From positions 1,674,001-1,738,000 of the forward strand of contig NZ_CP081000.1 in the NCBI RefSeq assembly GCF_019645875.1: a stretch of DNA of 64,000 nt, read 5' to 3'. Each line of letters opens with the position of its first letter. The stretch's first letter is position 1. The notes beneath the pieces were generated by a model, which saw only the letters and a program-made list of their open reading frames with translations, did no database searches and was not told the DNA's origin. Positions 36,782 to 45,283 of the stretch are shown piece after piece. This stretch comes from Mycolicibacterium senegalense. Its GTDB lineage: Bacteria > Actinomycetota > Actinomycetes > Mycobacteriales > Mycobacteriaceae. The position numbers and the translations under genes are program-made.

Positions 36782-38269
36782 ATGAGTTTGGCAGTGAATG
36801 TGACGAGCAGCTGGATCAACGGGGCGCCTGTGACGACCGCCGGGGCCACCCATCAGATAGTGGACCCGGCCACCGGCCGGCCCGTCGCCGACTACGCCCT
36901 GGCCACCCCGGCCGACGTGGACAACGCCGTCGAAGCCGCCCGCCAGGCATTCCCCGGCTGGTCCAAGGCGACGCCGGCCGAGCGCTCGGCAGTGCTCGCC
37001 AAGCTGGCAAAACTCGCCGACGAGCACGCCGACCAGCTGATCGCCGAGGAGGTCAGCCAGACCGGCAAGCCCGTCCGTCTGGCCACCGAGTTCGACGTCC
37101 CCGGCAGTGTGGACAACATCGACTTCTTCGCCGGTGCGGCCCGCCACCTCGAAGGCAAGGCCAGCGCGGAGTACTCCGGTGACCACACGTCGAGCATCCG
37201 GCGGGAAGCCGTCGGCGTCGTCGCCACCATCACGCCGTGGAACTACCCGCTGCAGATGGCGGTATGGAAGGTCATCCCGGCACTGGCTGCCGGGTGCTCC
37301 GTGGTGATCAAGCCCGCTGAGATCACCCCGCTGACCACCCTCACCCTGGCCCGCCTCGCCACCGAGGCCGGCCTGCCCGACGGTGTGTTCAACGTCGTCA
37401 CCGGCGGTGGCGTCGACGTGGGCACCGCACTGGCCGGGCACCGCGACGTCGACGTCGTCACCTTCACCGGATCCACCGCCGTCGGGCGCAAGGTGATGTC
37501 GGCCGCCGCGCTGCACGGTCACCGCACCCAGCTTGAGCTCGGCGGTAAAGCGCCGTTCGTGGTGTTCGACGACGCCGACCTGGACGCCGCCATCCAGGGC
37601 GCGGTCGCCGGTTCCCTGATCAACACCGGGCAGGACTGCACGGCCGCCACCAGGGCAATCGTCGCCCGCGACCTGTACGACGACTTCGTCGCCGGCGTCG
37701 CCGAGGTGATGGGCAAGATCGTCGTCGGCGACCCGCACGATCCGGACACCGACCTGGGTCCCCTGATCTCGTTCGCGCACCGCGACAAGGTGGCCGGCAT
37801 GGTGGCCCGGGCACCTGAACAGGGCGGCCGCGTGGTCACCGGTGGGGTGATTCCCGATCTGCCCGGCGCGTTCTACCGGCCCACCCTGATCGCCGACGTG
37901 GCCGAGACCTCCGAGGTGTACCGCGACGAGATCTTCGGCCCGGTGCTGACCGTGCGGCCTTTCGCTGACGACGACGACGCGATCCGGCAGGCCAATGACA
38001 CCGAGTACGGCCTGGCCGCCTCGGCCTGGACTCGTGACGTGTATCGCGCCCAGCGCGCATCGCGGGAGATCAACGCCGGCTGCGTGTGGATCAACGACCA
38101 CATCCCGATCATCAGCGAGATGCCGCACGGCGGTGTAGGCGCTTCGGGGTTCGGCAAGGACATGAGCGACTACTCGTTCGAGGAGTACCTCACCATCAAG
38201 CACGTGATGAGCGACATCACTGGCGTTGCCGAAAAGGGCTGGCACCGAACGATTTTCAACAAGCGCTGA
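36782..38269 (+). CDS. Gamma-aminobutyraldehyde dehydrogenase
   Basis: This NAD(P)-dependent aldehyde dehydrogenase of 495 residues has [30 protein letters not shown] for cofactor and Asn contacts, [12 protein letters not shown], the general base in [12 protein letters not shown], and the catalytic cysteine in [11 protein letters not shown] near residue 285. The tail [28 protein letters not shown] matches the aminobutyraldehyde dehydrogenase branch. It is divergent from the Lrp gene with about 120 bases between. It should oxidise 4-aminobutanal produced by the aminotransferase to GABA. Substrate is by family branch and context. Confidence 0.92.
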   Translation: MSLAVNVTSSWINGAPVTTAGATHQIVDPATGRPVADYALATPADVDNAVEAARQAFPGWSKATPAERSAVLAKLAKLADEHADQLIAEEVSQTGKPVRLATEFDVPGSVDNIDFFAGAARHLEGKASAEYSGDHTSSIRREAVGVVATITPWNYPLQMAVWKVIPALAAGCSVVIKPAEITPLTTLTLARLATEAGLPDGVFNVVTGGGVDVGTALAGHRDVDVVTFTGSTAVGRKVMSAAALHGHRTQLELGGKAPFVVFDDADLDAAIQGAVAGSLINTGQDCTAATRAIVARDLYDDFVAGVAEVMGKIVVGDPHDPDTDLGPLISFAHRDKVAGMVARAPEQGGRVVTGGVIPDLPGAFYRPTLIADVAETSEVYRDEIFGPVLTVRPFADDDDAIRQANDTEYGLAASAWTRDVYRAQRASREINAGCVWINDHIPIISEMPHGGVGASGFGKDMSDYSFEEYLTIKHVMSDITGVAEKGWHRTIFNKR

Positions 38270-38286
38270 CCTCTGTGGGCGTGAAT

Positions 38287-38332
38287 GTCACGCTGGAGTG
38301 GCGCTCGGGGTCTACAGCCACTCTGGCGTGAC
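38287..38332. repeat. Palindromic repeat, locus 3
   Basis: GTCACGCTGGAGTGGC (38287–38302) and GCCACTCTGGCGTGAC (38317–38332) form a 16-bp stem with two central mismatches around a 14-base loop, between the dehydrogenase gene and sigJ. The cores are the variants seen at 24.5 kb and 1.6 kb. It probably terminates the dehydrogenase gene. Confidence 0.82.
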
Positions 38333-38356
38333 GCTCGGCGCGGCTAGTCTGGGCAT

Positions 38357-39265
38357 GTGACCACTGCGGCGCGTACCGATGATTTCGAGGCGCTGCGGCC
38401 GCACCTGCTGGCGGTCGCCTACCGGTTGACGGGTACCTATGCCGATGCCGAAGACATCGTGCAGGACGCCTGGCTGCGCTGGCACGACAACCGCACTCAG
38501 ATCGCTGACCTGCGCGCCTGGCTGACCACGGTGGTCAGCCGGCTCGGCCTGGACCGGTTACGCTCGGCCGCGCATCGGCGAGAGTCGTATTACGGGGAAT
38601 GGTTGCCAGAGCCTGTCGTCACCGGTCTCGACACGAACGACCCACTCAATGCCGTGGTGGCGGGCGAGGACGCCCGGTTCGCGGCGATGGTGGTGCTGGA
38701 GCGGCTCACCCCCGATCAGCGGGTGGCCTTCGTGTTGCACGACGGGTTCGGTGTGCCGTTCACCGAGATCGCCGATGTCCTGGGGGTCAGCGACGCATCG
38801 GCGCGCCAGTTGGCGTCGCGCGCCCGCCGCGCGGTCGCCGACAATCCGCCGCCCTCGTCGCCCGACGAATTGCACAACCAGGTCGCCGGCGAGCTGATGG
38901 CCGCGCTGGCGTCGGGGGAACTCGAAGCCGTCGTGCGGTTGCTGCACCCCGGAGTGACCTTCACCGGCGATTCGAACCGTCGCGCCCCGACCGCCGCCCG
39001 CGTCATCCACGGTCCGGACAAGGTGGCCCGGTTCATCCTCGGGCTGGCCCAGAAGTACGGGCCGAATTGGTTGGCGGGCAGCCAGTTCGCACTCGTCAAC
39101 GGGCAGTTGGGCGTCTACACGACAGGTGCGCCTGCCGGCGACGGCTATCCCGAGATGATGCCCCGGGTCACGATCTTCACCGTTCGAGACGGGTTGGTCT
39201 CCGCGGTGTGGGACATCGCCAACCCCGACAAGTTCACCGGATCGCCCCTGCGAGGTGCCCGGTGA
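38357..39265 (+). CDS. sigJ: SigJ, ECF41-type sigma factor with SnoaL-like tail
   Basis: This ECF sigma factor of 302 residues has region 2 (HLLAVAYRLTGTYADAEDIVQDAWLRWHD), a WLPEP linker motif, region 4 (LTPDQRVAFVLHDGFGVPFTEIADVLGVSDASARQLASRARRAV) and a SnoaL-like C-terminal domain with DKVARF and the NPDKFTG ending. These are ECF41 hallmarks; the C-terminal domain acts as an in-built regulator in place of a separate anti-sigma. It equals Rv3328c. The start is GTG 38357. The next gene begins at the stop codon (TGATG), so it is coupled. Confidence 0.94.
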   Translation: MTTAARTDDFEALRPHLLAVAYRLTGTYADAEDIVQDAWLRWHDNRTQIADLRAWLTTVVSRLGLDRLRSAAHRRESYYGEWLPEPVVTGLDTNDPLNAVVAGEDARFAAMVVLERLTPDQRVAFVLHDGFGVPFTEIADVLGVSDASARQLASRARRAVADNPPPSSPDELHNQVAGELMAALASGELEAVVRLLHPGVTFTGDSNRRAPTAARVIHGPDKVARFILGLAQKYGPNWLAGSQFALVNGQLGVYTTGAPAGDGYPEMMPRVTIFTVRDGLVSAVWDIANPDKFTGSPLRGAR

Positions 39266-39759
39266 TGCCGAACGACCGGGGCACGTTGGCCCACACCTTC
39301 AGCCGAATGATGTTCCGCGGCATGGACAAAATGCGACATCGTGACGCCTTCGAAATCGGCGCGCCGACCGGGTCGGATTTCGCCGGGTTCGAGAACTACC
39401 GGCAGATCGTGTTGGTGACCTTCAAGAAATCGGGTGAGGCGATGCCCAGCCCGATCAACCACGGCCTCGCCGACGGGAAGCTGTACGTGCGCACCGATCC
39501 CTCGAGCGGGAAGGTCAAGCGCATCCGCAACAACCCGAAAGTCCTTGTGGTGGCGAGCAATCTGCGGGGTAAACCGACCGGGCCGGTGGTGGCCGGTGTG
39601 GCCCGCATCCTGTCCGAGACCGAACGCGCGCACGCCGACGCCGTGATCGCCGCCAACTGGAGTGCTCCGATGAAGCTGTTCGAGCGCAGCCTCGACTACG
39701 GCAGCCAACTGGCCGGAATCCCAACGGCTTACCTTGAGATCACGCCTGCGGCGGTGTGA
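39265..39759 (+). CDS. PPOX/F420-dependent oxidoreductase-like flavin-binding split-barrel protein
   Basis: This 164-residue split-barrel protein of the pyridoxamine 5'-phosphate oxidase-like class is annotated in mycobacteria as F420-dependent or PPOX-class. It includes ENYRQIVLVTFKKSGEAMPSPINHGLADGKLYVRTDPSSGKVKRIRNNPKVLVV, the usual beta-barrel with a Ser/Lys-rich cofactor loop, and a terminal helix. The ATG shares its A with the sigJ stop (TGATG); a GTG one codon earlier is equivalent. Coupling to sigJ suggests it belongs to the same regulatory unit, possibly ECF41-typical redox functions. The cofactor is not certain. Confidence 0.83.
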   Translation: MPNDRGTLAHTFSRMMFRGMDKMRHRDAFEIGAPTGSDFAGFENYRQIVLVTFKKSGEAMPSPINHGLADGKLYVRTDPSSGKVKRIRNNPKVLVVASNLRGKPTGPVVAGVARILSETERAHADAVIAANWSAPMKLFERSLDYGSQLAGIPTAYLEITPAAV

Positions 39760-39762
39760 CCG

Positions 39763-40554
39763 TTACAGGACGTAGGGGATGAGCGCCTTGCGGTCGGTGG
39801 GGTACTCGGGGAACTTCTCCTGGTACCAGGTGTGGGTGCCCAATGCACGGGGAATGAGGTTGCCCGCGGTGATCAGCAGGATCGCGACCCCGGGCAACGC
39901 CCAGGTCAGGATCGCGAAACCCGACCAGGCGATGATCTCGCCCAGATAGGCCGGGCTGGTCACCAACCGGAAACCGCCGCCGAACGGGATCTTGTATTCG
40001 GCAGCTCCCGGATTGTTCTTGTCCCGCAGGTTGCGCACGATCGATTCGGAGTTGACCAGCAGCGCGAATCCGCACAGGTAGATCACCAGGCCCACCAGGA
40101 ATCGCGGGTCGGTCAACCAGCCGGTGGTGTACTGACCGAAAAAGTCGTGGCTGAACAGGGTTCCGTTGAGATAGCCGTGCATAGAGGTGACGAGCATGCC
40201 CATCACGATCACCGAGATGTTGAAGGTGCCGCGCTTGCCGGGTGCCTGGCGGATCGCCAGCGGGAAGAACCAGCCGCGGTTGGCGTAGTGCAACATCCAG
40301 ATCCCCGCGAGCACCAGGGATGTCGGCTCGAACCGGTGCGGCCCGGCCAGGTAGCTGATCAAGAACACCACGGTCGCGGGGATCTCCATCAGCCACCAGC
40401 CGAGCTTCGGGTTGAGGTTCAGCCCGAGTTTGGTCGACGAGAAGCGTCCGTAGGAACTCTGCGCGAAGAACCCGCCGATGATCACGAATGCCGCGAATGC
40501 AAACGCCGCGGTCAGCACCGTGTCATAGATCGTGTTGCCGGTGTACCAGTGCAT
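39763..40554 (-). CDS. Steroid 5-alpha-reductase C-terminal-like (DUF1295-type) membrane protein
   Basis: This 263-residue integral membrane protein has about seven helices and the C-terminal signature of the 3-oxo-5-alpha-steroid 4-dehydrogenase/isoprenylcysteine methyltransferase superfamily: YKIPFGGGFRLVTSPAYLGEIIAWSGFAILTW and the closing HTWYQEKFPEYPTDRKALIPYVL. Such proteins reduce steroid double bonds with NADPH or methylate lipids; the GGGFRLVTSPAYLGE motif favours the reductase branch. It is convergent with the PPOX-like gene at a three-base gap and faces the same way as the decarboxylase-like gene. A role in sterol use is inference. Confidence 0.86.
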   Translation of the reverse strand: MHWYTGNTIYDTVLTAAFAFAAFVIIGGFFAQSSYGRFSSTKLGLNLNPKLGWWLMEIPATVVFLISYLAGPHRFEPTSLVLAGIWMLHYANRGWFFPLAIRQAPGKRGTFNISVIVMGMLVTSMHGYLNGTLFSHDFFGQYTTGWLTDPRFLVGLVIYLCGFALLVNSESIVRNLRDKNNPGAAEYKIPFGGGFRLVTSPAYLGEIIAWSGFAILTWALPGVAILLITAGNLIPRALGTHTWYQEKFPEYPTDRKALIPYVL

Positions 40555-40617
40555 GAGTGTCCCTACCTGAGCGGGTGATTTCTGTAACGTGTTCTACCAC
40601 CCGGTCTTGCCACGCGG

Positions 40618-41205
40618 TCACTCAGTGTCGGCCCACGGCACCCGGCACGCGTCTCCGGAGTTGAAGCCCTGCTCGGTGATGCCCAATGCCGAGTACATCC
40701 GCGACCGCATGTTCTCCACGCCGATCTGATAGGTCAGCTCGATCACGCCGTCGTCGCCGAAGCGCTGACGCAAGTCGGCGACCTGCTCGTCGGTGACGGT
40801 GTGCGGGTCGGTGGTCATGGCGTCGGCGTAGGAGATCGCGGCGCGCTCGTCATCGGTGAACAACGGGGAGGTGGCGTAGTCGTCGATCGACTTGAGCCGT
40901 TCGATGTCGAGGTTTTCCAGCCGCATCAGCATGGAGCCGAAGTCCACGCACCAGGAGCAGCCGACGGTGCGGGCGGTCCAGAACACCGCGAGCTCGCGGA
41001 CGGTCGCGGGCAGCTTCTTGGAGCCGCCCTGCAACAGCATCTCGTGGACACCGTTGGCGACCAGTAGCCGTGGATGGTGTGCGGCCACCGCGAACGGCTC
41101 TGGCACCTCACCGAATTCGCGCTTGGCGTACCAGTACATGGCGCGGGTCAGCAGGCCGGCTTGTTTGGGGGTTACGGCGGGGATTCGTGTCTTGTTCTCG
41201 GTCAT
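40618..41205 (-). CDS. Carboxymuconolactone decarboxylase/AhpD-like protein
   Basis: This 195-residue AhpD-fold protein has the redox pair CSWC in ARTVGCSWCVDFGSML and helices characteristic of the carboxymuconolactone decarboxylase-like superfamily (LPATVRELAVFWTA, DDERAAISYADAMT and VIELTYQIGVENMRSRM). Alkylhydroperoxidase activity is possible given the Cys pair and the histidine-poor helix. It lies 63 bases upstream of the steroid reductase-like gene on the same strand, so they may be cotranscribed. Not further resolved. Confidence 0.86.
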   Translation of the reverse strand: MTENKTRIPAVTPKQAGLLTRAMYWYAKREFGEVPEPFAVAAHHPRLLVANGVHEMLLQGGSKKLPATVRELAVFWTARTVGCSWCVDFGSMLMRLENLDIERLKSIDDYATSPLFTDDERAAISYADAMTTDPHTVTDEQVADLRQRFGDDGVIELTYQIGVENMRSRMYSALGITEQGFNSGDACRVPWADTE

Positions 41206-41244
41206 ATCGGTTAGACGAGGCAGCCCCGCAATGTGTGACAGACC

Positions 41245-41301
41245 CGAGTCTGAGCTTGTGTGCGAGTTTTCGCTCGAATCTCGAACATGAGCTCAGTTTC
41301 G
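41245..41301. repeat. Left 57-bp imperfect palindrome flanking the DUF559 gene
   Basis: The unit starts CGAGTCTGAGCTTGTGTGCG and ends CATGAGCTCAGTTTCG. It aligns base for base, without gaps, with the right copy at 42193–42249 at roughly two thirds of positions or more. The ATG of the DUF559 gene (41287) lies inside it. The ends are self-complementary, so it can fold into a hairpin. Confidence 0.85.
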
Positions 41302-42192
41302 ATCCGAATGGAACCAGAGGCGCGCCCCCGCCGTCGTAACTGCATGCCATTTGTGGGCACCGAGGCGTTGGCGGCCGGCAAGCTCAACCGCTATCAGCTG
41401 CGCACCCGGTACGACGCGGTGTACCGGGGCGTTTACGTCCCGCGGGGCACGAAGCTCACTCCTGAAGACAAGGCAATGGCGGCCTGGCTGTGGTCTGGGC
41501 GGCGCGCAACCGTGGTCGGATTATCGGCAGCCGCGCTCCATGGATCGCTGTGGATCGACGCGAAGCACCCTGCAGAATTGAATCAGGCCAGCCAGCACCG
41601 GACCGTTGGTATTCGGTTGCATTGCGATGCTCTCGCCGACGATGAGATCTGCCTGGTGCGTGGCATCAGGACCACAACTCCTCACAGAACGGCCTTCGAC
41701 CTCGGCCGGCGACGTGGACTCACGACAGCTGTGATTCGTGTGGATGCGCTGCTACAGGCGACTTCCCTGAAGATCCCGGAAGTGCACCCGCTTGTGGTGC
41801 GGCACAAGGGGATGCGCGGTCTCATTCAACTCCGCGAGGTACTCGACCTTGCCGACGACGGAGCGGAGTCGCCGCAGGAGACCCGCCTGCGCCTGCTGTA
41901 CACCGAGGCGGGCATGCGTCCGTCGCACACCCAGATCAACGTCTTCGACGGTTACACACTCGTCGGACGCATCGACATGGGCTGGCCGGAGTGGAAAGTC
42001 GGTGTCCAGTACGACGGCATTCAGCACTGGACCGACCCGAGACAGCGCACCAAGGACATCGACCAGAACGTCGAATACCAGGACCTCGGCTGGCGGATCG
42101 TCCGCGTCGGTGCCGACCTGCTCCGCTATCGGCGGGACACGATCATTGCCCGGACCATGGCGGCACTGCAGGCAGCCGGCGCACCCTACTGA
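41287..42192 (+). CDS. AbiEi-N/DUF559 endonuclease-like protein inside flanking palindromes
   Basis: Residues about 20–85 resemble the AbiEi antitoxin-type winged helix (GTEALAAGKLNRYQLRTRYDAVYRGVYVPRG and VVGLSAAALHGS). Residues about 195–300 form a DUF559/Vsr-like PD-(D/E)XK nuclease domain: ETRLRLLYTEAGMRPSHTQ, RIDMGWPEWKVGVQYDGIQHW and DLGWRIVRVGADLL. A D-x4-E-x-K arrangement (DMGWPEWK) is present; the common E in (E)YDG is Q. ATG 41287 lies in the left repeat, while ATG 41308 and ATG 41344 are alternatives. The stop touches the right repeat. Whether it acts as nuclease, toxin or mobility protein is unknown. Confidence 0.8.
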   Translation: MSSVSIRMEPEARPRRRNCMPFVGTEALAAGKLNRYQLRTRYDAVYRGVYVPRGTKLTPEDKAMAAWLWSGRRATVVGLSAAALHGSLWIDAKHPAELNQASQHRTVGIRLHCDALADDEICLVRGIRTTTPHRTAFDLGRRRGLTTAVIRVDALLQATSLKIPEVHPLVVRHKGMRGLIQLREVLDLADDGAESPQETRLRLLYTEAGMRPSHTQINVFDGYTLVGRIDMGWPEWKVGVQYDGIQHWTDPRQRTKDIDQNVEYQDLGWRIVRVGADLLRYRRDTIIARTMAALQAAGAPY

Positions 42193-42249
42193 CGAATCTG
42201 AGCCTGTGTTCGCGATTCTGCGAGAACCACGTACACAAGCTCAGATTCG
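42193..42249. repeat. Right 57-bp palindrome flanking the DUF559 gene
   Basis: The unit begins at the base after the DUF559 stop codon: CGAATCTGAGCCTGTGT, closing with ACACAAGCTCAGATTCG. These 17-base ends pair with one mismatch, giving a stable hairpin. It has the same length and orientation as the left copy. Confidence 0.87.
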
Positions 42250-42263
42250 GGGAGAGCGAAAAC

Positions 42264-43049
42264 CTAGCGCGCGAACATCAAAGCGCGCTTGACCTCCTGG
42301 ATCGCCTGGGTCACCTGGATGCCACGCGGGCAGGCCTCGGTGCAGTTGAACGTGGTGCGGCAGCGCCACACACCGTCGACCTCGTTGAGGATGTCCAACC
42401 GCTCAGCGGCTGCCTCGTCACGCGAATCGAAGATGAACCGGTGCGCGTTGACGATCGCGGCGGGACCGAAGTACGAGCCCTCGCTCCAGTACACCGGGCA
42501 CGACGTGGTGCAGCACGCGCACAGGATGCACTTGGTGGTGTCGTCGTAGCGGGCCCGGTCGGTGGCGCTCTGGATGCGCTCCTTGGTGGGCGGGTTGCCG
42601 CTGGTGATCAGGTACGGCTTGACGGCACGGTAGGCGTCGAAGAACGGCTCCATGTCCACCACGAGGTCCTTCTCCACGGGCAGGCCGCGGATCGGCTCGA
42701 TGGTGATGGTGAGCTGCTTGCCCGCCTTCTTGGGCAGCAGGTCACGCATGAGCACCTTGCAGGCCAGCCGGTTCACCCCGTTGATCCGCATGGCGTCGCT
42801 ACCGCACACCCCGTGAGCGCAGGAGCGCCGGAAGGTCAGCGTGCCGTCCAGGTAGCCCTTTACGTAGAGCAGCAGGTTGAGCAGCCGGTCCGAGGGCAGG
42901 CAGGGGACCCGGAAGCTCTGCCAGCCCGCGGCATCGGGATTCTCGGGATTGAACCGGGCGATCTTCAGGGTGACCATGACCGCGCCGTCGGGCACGGGAG
43001 GCAGGGGCGGGTCGCCGGCTTCCGGCTTGTCGATGACAGGTGCACTCAT
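42264..43049 (-). CDS. sdhB: SdhB, succinate dehydrogenase iron–sulfur subunit
   Basis: This 261-residue subunit carries electrons from FAD to quinone. Three cluster-binding regions are complete: RRSCAHGVCGSDAMRINGVNRLAC for [2Fe-2S], CILCACCTTSCPV for [4Fe-4S] and CRTTFNCTEACPRGI for [3Fe-4S]. ATG 43049 starts MSAPVIDKPEAG, two bases after sdhA. Last gene of sdhC–sdhD–sdhA–sdhB, matching Rv3316–Rv3319 (the Sdh2 complex). The longer frame that continues into sdhA is a shadow. Confidence 0.97.
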   Translation of the reverse strand: MSAPVIDKPEAGDPPLPPVPDGAVMVTLKIARFNPENPDAAGWQSFRVPCLPSDRLLNLLLYVKGYLDGTLTFRRSCAHGVCGSDAMRINGVNRLACKVLMRDLLPKKAGKQLTITIEPIRGLPVEKDLVVDMEPFFDAYRAVKPYLITSGNPPTKERIQSATDRARYDDTTKCILCACCTTSCPVYWSEGSYFGPAAIVNAHRFIFDSRDEAAAERLDILNEVDGVWRCRTTFNCTEACPRGIQVTQAIQEVKRALMFAR

Positions 43050-43051
43050 GA

Positions 43052-44806
43052 TCAGTACTTCCGTTCCATCGGCTCGTAGCGAGTCTGGACCACGGGCTTG
43101 TAGTCCAGCCGGATGTCGGCCAGCAGCCCGGGGCCTTCCTTGTACGCCATGGTGTGGCGCATGTAGTTGGTGTCGTCGCGGTCGGGGTAGTCCTCGCGGG
43201 CGTGGCCGCCGCGGGACTCCTTGCGGTTGAGCGCACCGACCACGGTCACCTCGGCCAGCTCCAGCAGGAAGCCCAGCTCGATGGCTTCGAGCAGGTCGCT
43301 GTTGTAGCGCTTGCCCTTGTCGTGCACCGTGATTCGCGCGTAGCGCTCCTTGAGTGCGTGGATGTCGGTCAGCGCCTGCTTGAGTGTCTCCTCGGTGCGG
43401 AACACCGCGGCGTTGTTGTCCATCGACTGCTGCAGGGCAGTGCGGATGTCGGCGACGCGCTCGTTGCCGTGCTCGGAGAGGATGTCGCCGACCCAGCCGA
43501 CCACCATGTCGGCCGGGTTCTTCGGCAGGTCGACGTGGTTGTGGTTGGCGGCGTACTCGGCGGCGGCGATACCGGCGCGACGGCCGAACACGTTGATGTC
43601 CAGCAGCGAGTTGGTGCCCAGGCGGTTGGCGCCGTGCACCGACACACACGCGCATTCACCGGCGGCGTACAGGCCGGGGATGACGTTGGTGTTGTCGCGC
43701 AGCACCTGGCCGTGAACGGTGGTGGGGATGCCGCCCATGACGTAGTGGCAGGTCGGGTAGACCGGGACCAGTTCCTTGACCGGGTCCACACCCAGGTAGG
43801 TGCGGGCGAACTCGGTGATGTCGGGAAGCTTGGCCTCCAGCACGTCCTCGCCGAGGTGACGCACGTCGATGTAGACGTAGTCCTTGTTCGGTCCGGCGCC
43901 GCGGCCTTCGAGCACCTCGAGCACCATCGAGCGGGCGACGATGTCACGCGGCGCGAGGTCGACGATCGTCGGCGCGTAGCGCTCCATGAACCGCTCGCCC
44001 TCGCCGTTGAGCAACCGGCCGCCCTCGCCGCGCACGGCCTCGGAGATCAGGATGCCCAGGCCGGCCAGGCCGGTCGGGTGGAACTGGTGGAACTCCATGT
44101 CCTCCAAGGGAAGTCCCTTGCGGAAGATGATGCCCAGGCCGTCACCGGTCAGGGTGTGGGCGTTGGAGGTGGTCTTGTACATCCGGCCCGAACCGCCGGT
44201 GGCGAAGACGATCGCCTTGGCGTGGAAGATGTGGATGTCGCCGGTGGCCAGCTCGTAGGCGATGACGCCGGTGGCCACCGGGCCGGCCGGGGTTTCGGTC
44301 AGCGCGATGTCCAGTGCGTAGAACTCGTTGAAGAACTCCACGTCGTGCTTGACGCAGTTTTGGTACAGCGTCTGCAGGATCATGTGGCCGGTGCGGTCGG
44401 CGGCGTAACAGGCCCGGCGCACCGGGGCCTTGCCGTGGTCGCGGGTGTGGCCGCCGAAGCGACGCTGGTCGATGCGGCCCTCGGGCGTCCGGTTGAACGG
44501 CATGCCCATCTTCTCGAGGTCCAGCACCGCGTCGATGGCTTCTTTGGCCATGATCTCGACGGCGTCCTGGTCAGCGAGGTAGTCGCCACCCTTGACGGTG
44601 TCGAAGGTGTGCCACTCCCAGTTGTCCTCTTCGACGTTGGCCAGTGCGGCGCACATGCCGCCCTGGGCCGCGCCGGTGTGCGAGCGCGTCGGGTACAGCT
44701 TGGTCAGCACGGCGGTGCGGACGCGGGGTCCGGCCTCGACGGCCGCGCGCATGCCTGCGCCGCCGGCGCCGACGATGACGACGTCGTAGCGGTGTTCCTG
44801 AATCAT
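43052..44806 (-). CDS. sdhA: SdhA, succinate dehydrogenase flavoprotein subunit
   Basis: The FAD subunit oxidises succinate to fumarate. Visible: dinucleotide motif VVIVGAGGAGMRAAVEAG, the FAD-linking histidine in TRSHTGAAQGGMCAAL, substrate-site blocks FHPTGLAGLGILISEAVRGEGG and YPTCHYVMGGIPT, and GANRLGTNSLLDINVFGRRAG. The 584 residues fit. It is four bases from sdhD and two from sdhB in the operon. ATG 44806. Confidence 0.98.
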   Translation of the reverse strand: MIQEHRYDVVIVGAGGAGMRAAVEAGPRVRTAVLTKLYPTRSHTGAAQGGMCAALANVEEDNWEWHTFDTVKGGDYLADQDAVEIMAKEAIDAVLDLEKMGMPFNRTPEGRIDQRRFGGHTRDHGKAPVRRACYAADRTGHMILQTLYQNCVKHDVEFFNEFYALDIALTETPAGPVATGVIAYELATGDIHIFHAKAIVFATGGSGRMYKTTSNAHTLTGDGLGIIFRKGLPLEDMEFHQFHPTGLAGLGILISEAVRGEGGRLLNGEGERFMERYAPTIVDLAPRDIVARSMVLEVLEGRGAGPNKDYVYIDVRHLGEDVLEAKLPDITEFARTYLGVDPVKELVPVYPTCHYVMGGIPTTVHGQVLRDNTNVIPGLYAAGECACVSVHGANRLGTNSLLDINVFGRRAGIAAAEYAANHNHVDLPKNPADMVVGWVGDILSEHGNERVADIRTALQQSMDNNAAVFRTEETLKQALTDIHALKERYARITVHDKGKRYNSDLLEAIELGFLLELAEVTVVGALNRKESRGGHAREDYPDRDDTNYMRHTMAYKEGPGLLADIRLDYKPVVQTRYEPMERKY

Positions 44807-44809
44807 TGG

Positions 44810-45283
44810 TTAGCCCCCAATATTCGGGTCGAAGGTGACCAGGACGTAGGTACCCAGAACCAACGTGAACCCTGTCGCCAGCAGAAGCAACGAGTTCAGG
44901 TAGAACTTCGTCACATTCTTGCGGGCGTAGTCGCCGATGATGGTGCGCAGGCCGTTGGCCCCGTGGATCATCGCGAGCCACAGCAGGGCCATGTCCCAGA
45001 TCTGCCAGAACGGCGAGGCCCAGCGCTGTGCGACGTAGTTGAAGTCGATCCGGTACACGCCGTCCTGCCACATCAGCATGATGAACAGGTGGCCGAGTGC
45101 GAGAAAGACCAGCGCCAGACCCGAGAACCGCATGAACAGCCAGGCGTACTTCTCGAAGTACGGGATCCCGCGGGGACGACGGGGCGCGCGCGGGTGGTCC
45201 AGCGCGGCAGGCCGGTCGTGCTCACGTTCCATCACCGGTGCCGGACGGCCCAGCCGCGACTCGCCCGCTCCTGGCGCGCTCAC
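44810..45283 (-). CDS. sdhD: SdhD, succinate dehydrogenase membrane anchor
   Basis: This 157-residue anchor has three membrane helices: FMRFSGLALVFLALGHLFIML with a possible heme-ligand His, IWDMALLWLAMIHGANGLRTII with a second His, and NSLLLLATGFTLVLGTYVLV. A charged N-terminal region of about 50 residues precedes them. GTG 45283 overlaps the sdhC stop by four bases (GTGA). The longer frame upstream is in sdhC and is not used. Confidence 0.94.
   Translation of the reverse strand: MSAPGAGESRLGRPAPVMEREHDRPAALDHPRAPRRPRGIPYFEKYAWLFMRFSGLALVFLALGHLFIMLMWQDGVYRIDFNYVAQRWASPFWQIWDMALLWLAMIHGANGLRTIIGDYARKNVTKFYLNSLLLLATGFTLVLGTYVLVTFDPNIGG

Noticed and set aside
38599..39264. Upstream extension of the PPOX-like gene through sigJ
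   Set aside because: The extension is Arg-rich and antiparallel in composition to sigJ's frame. The TGATG junction gives a natural start.
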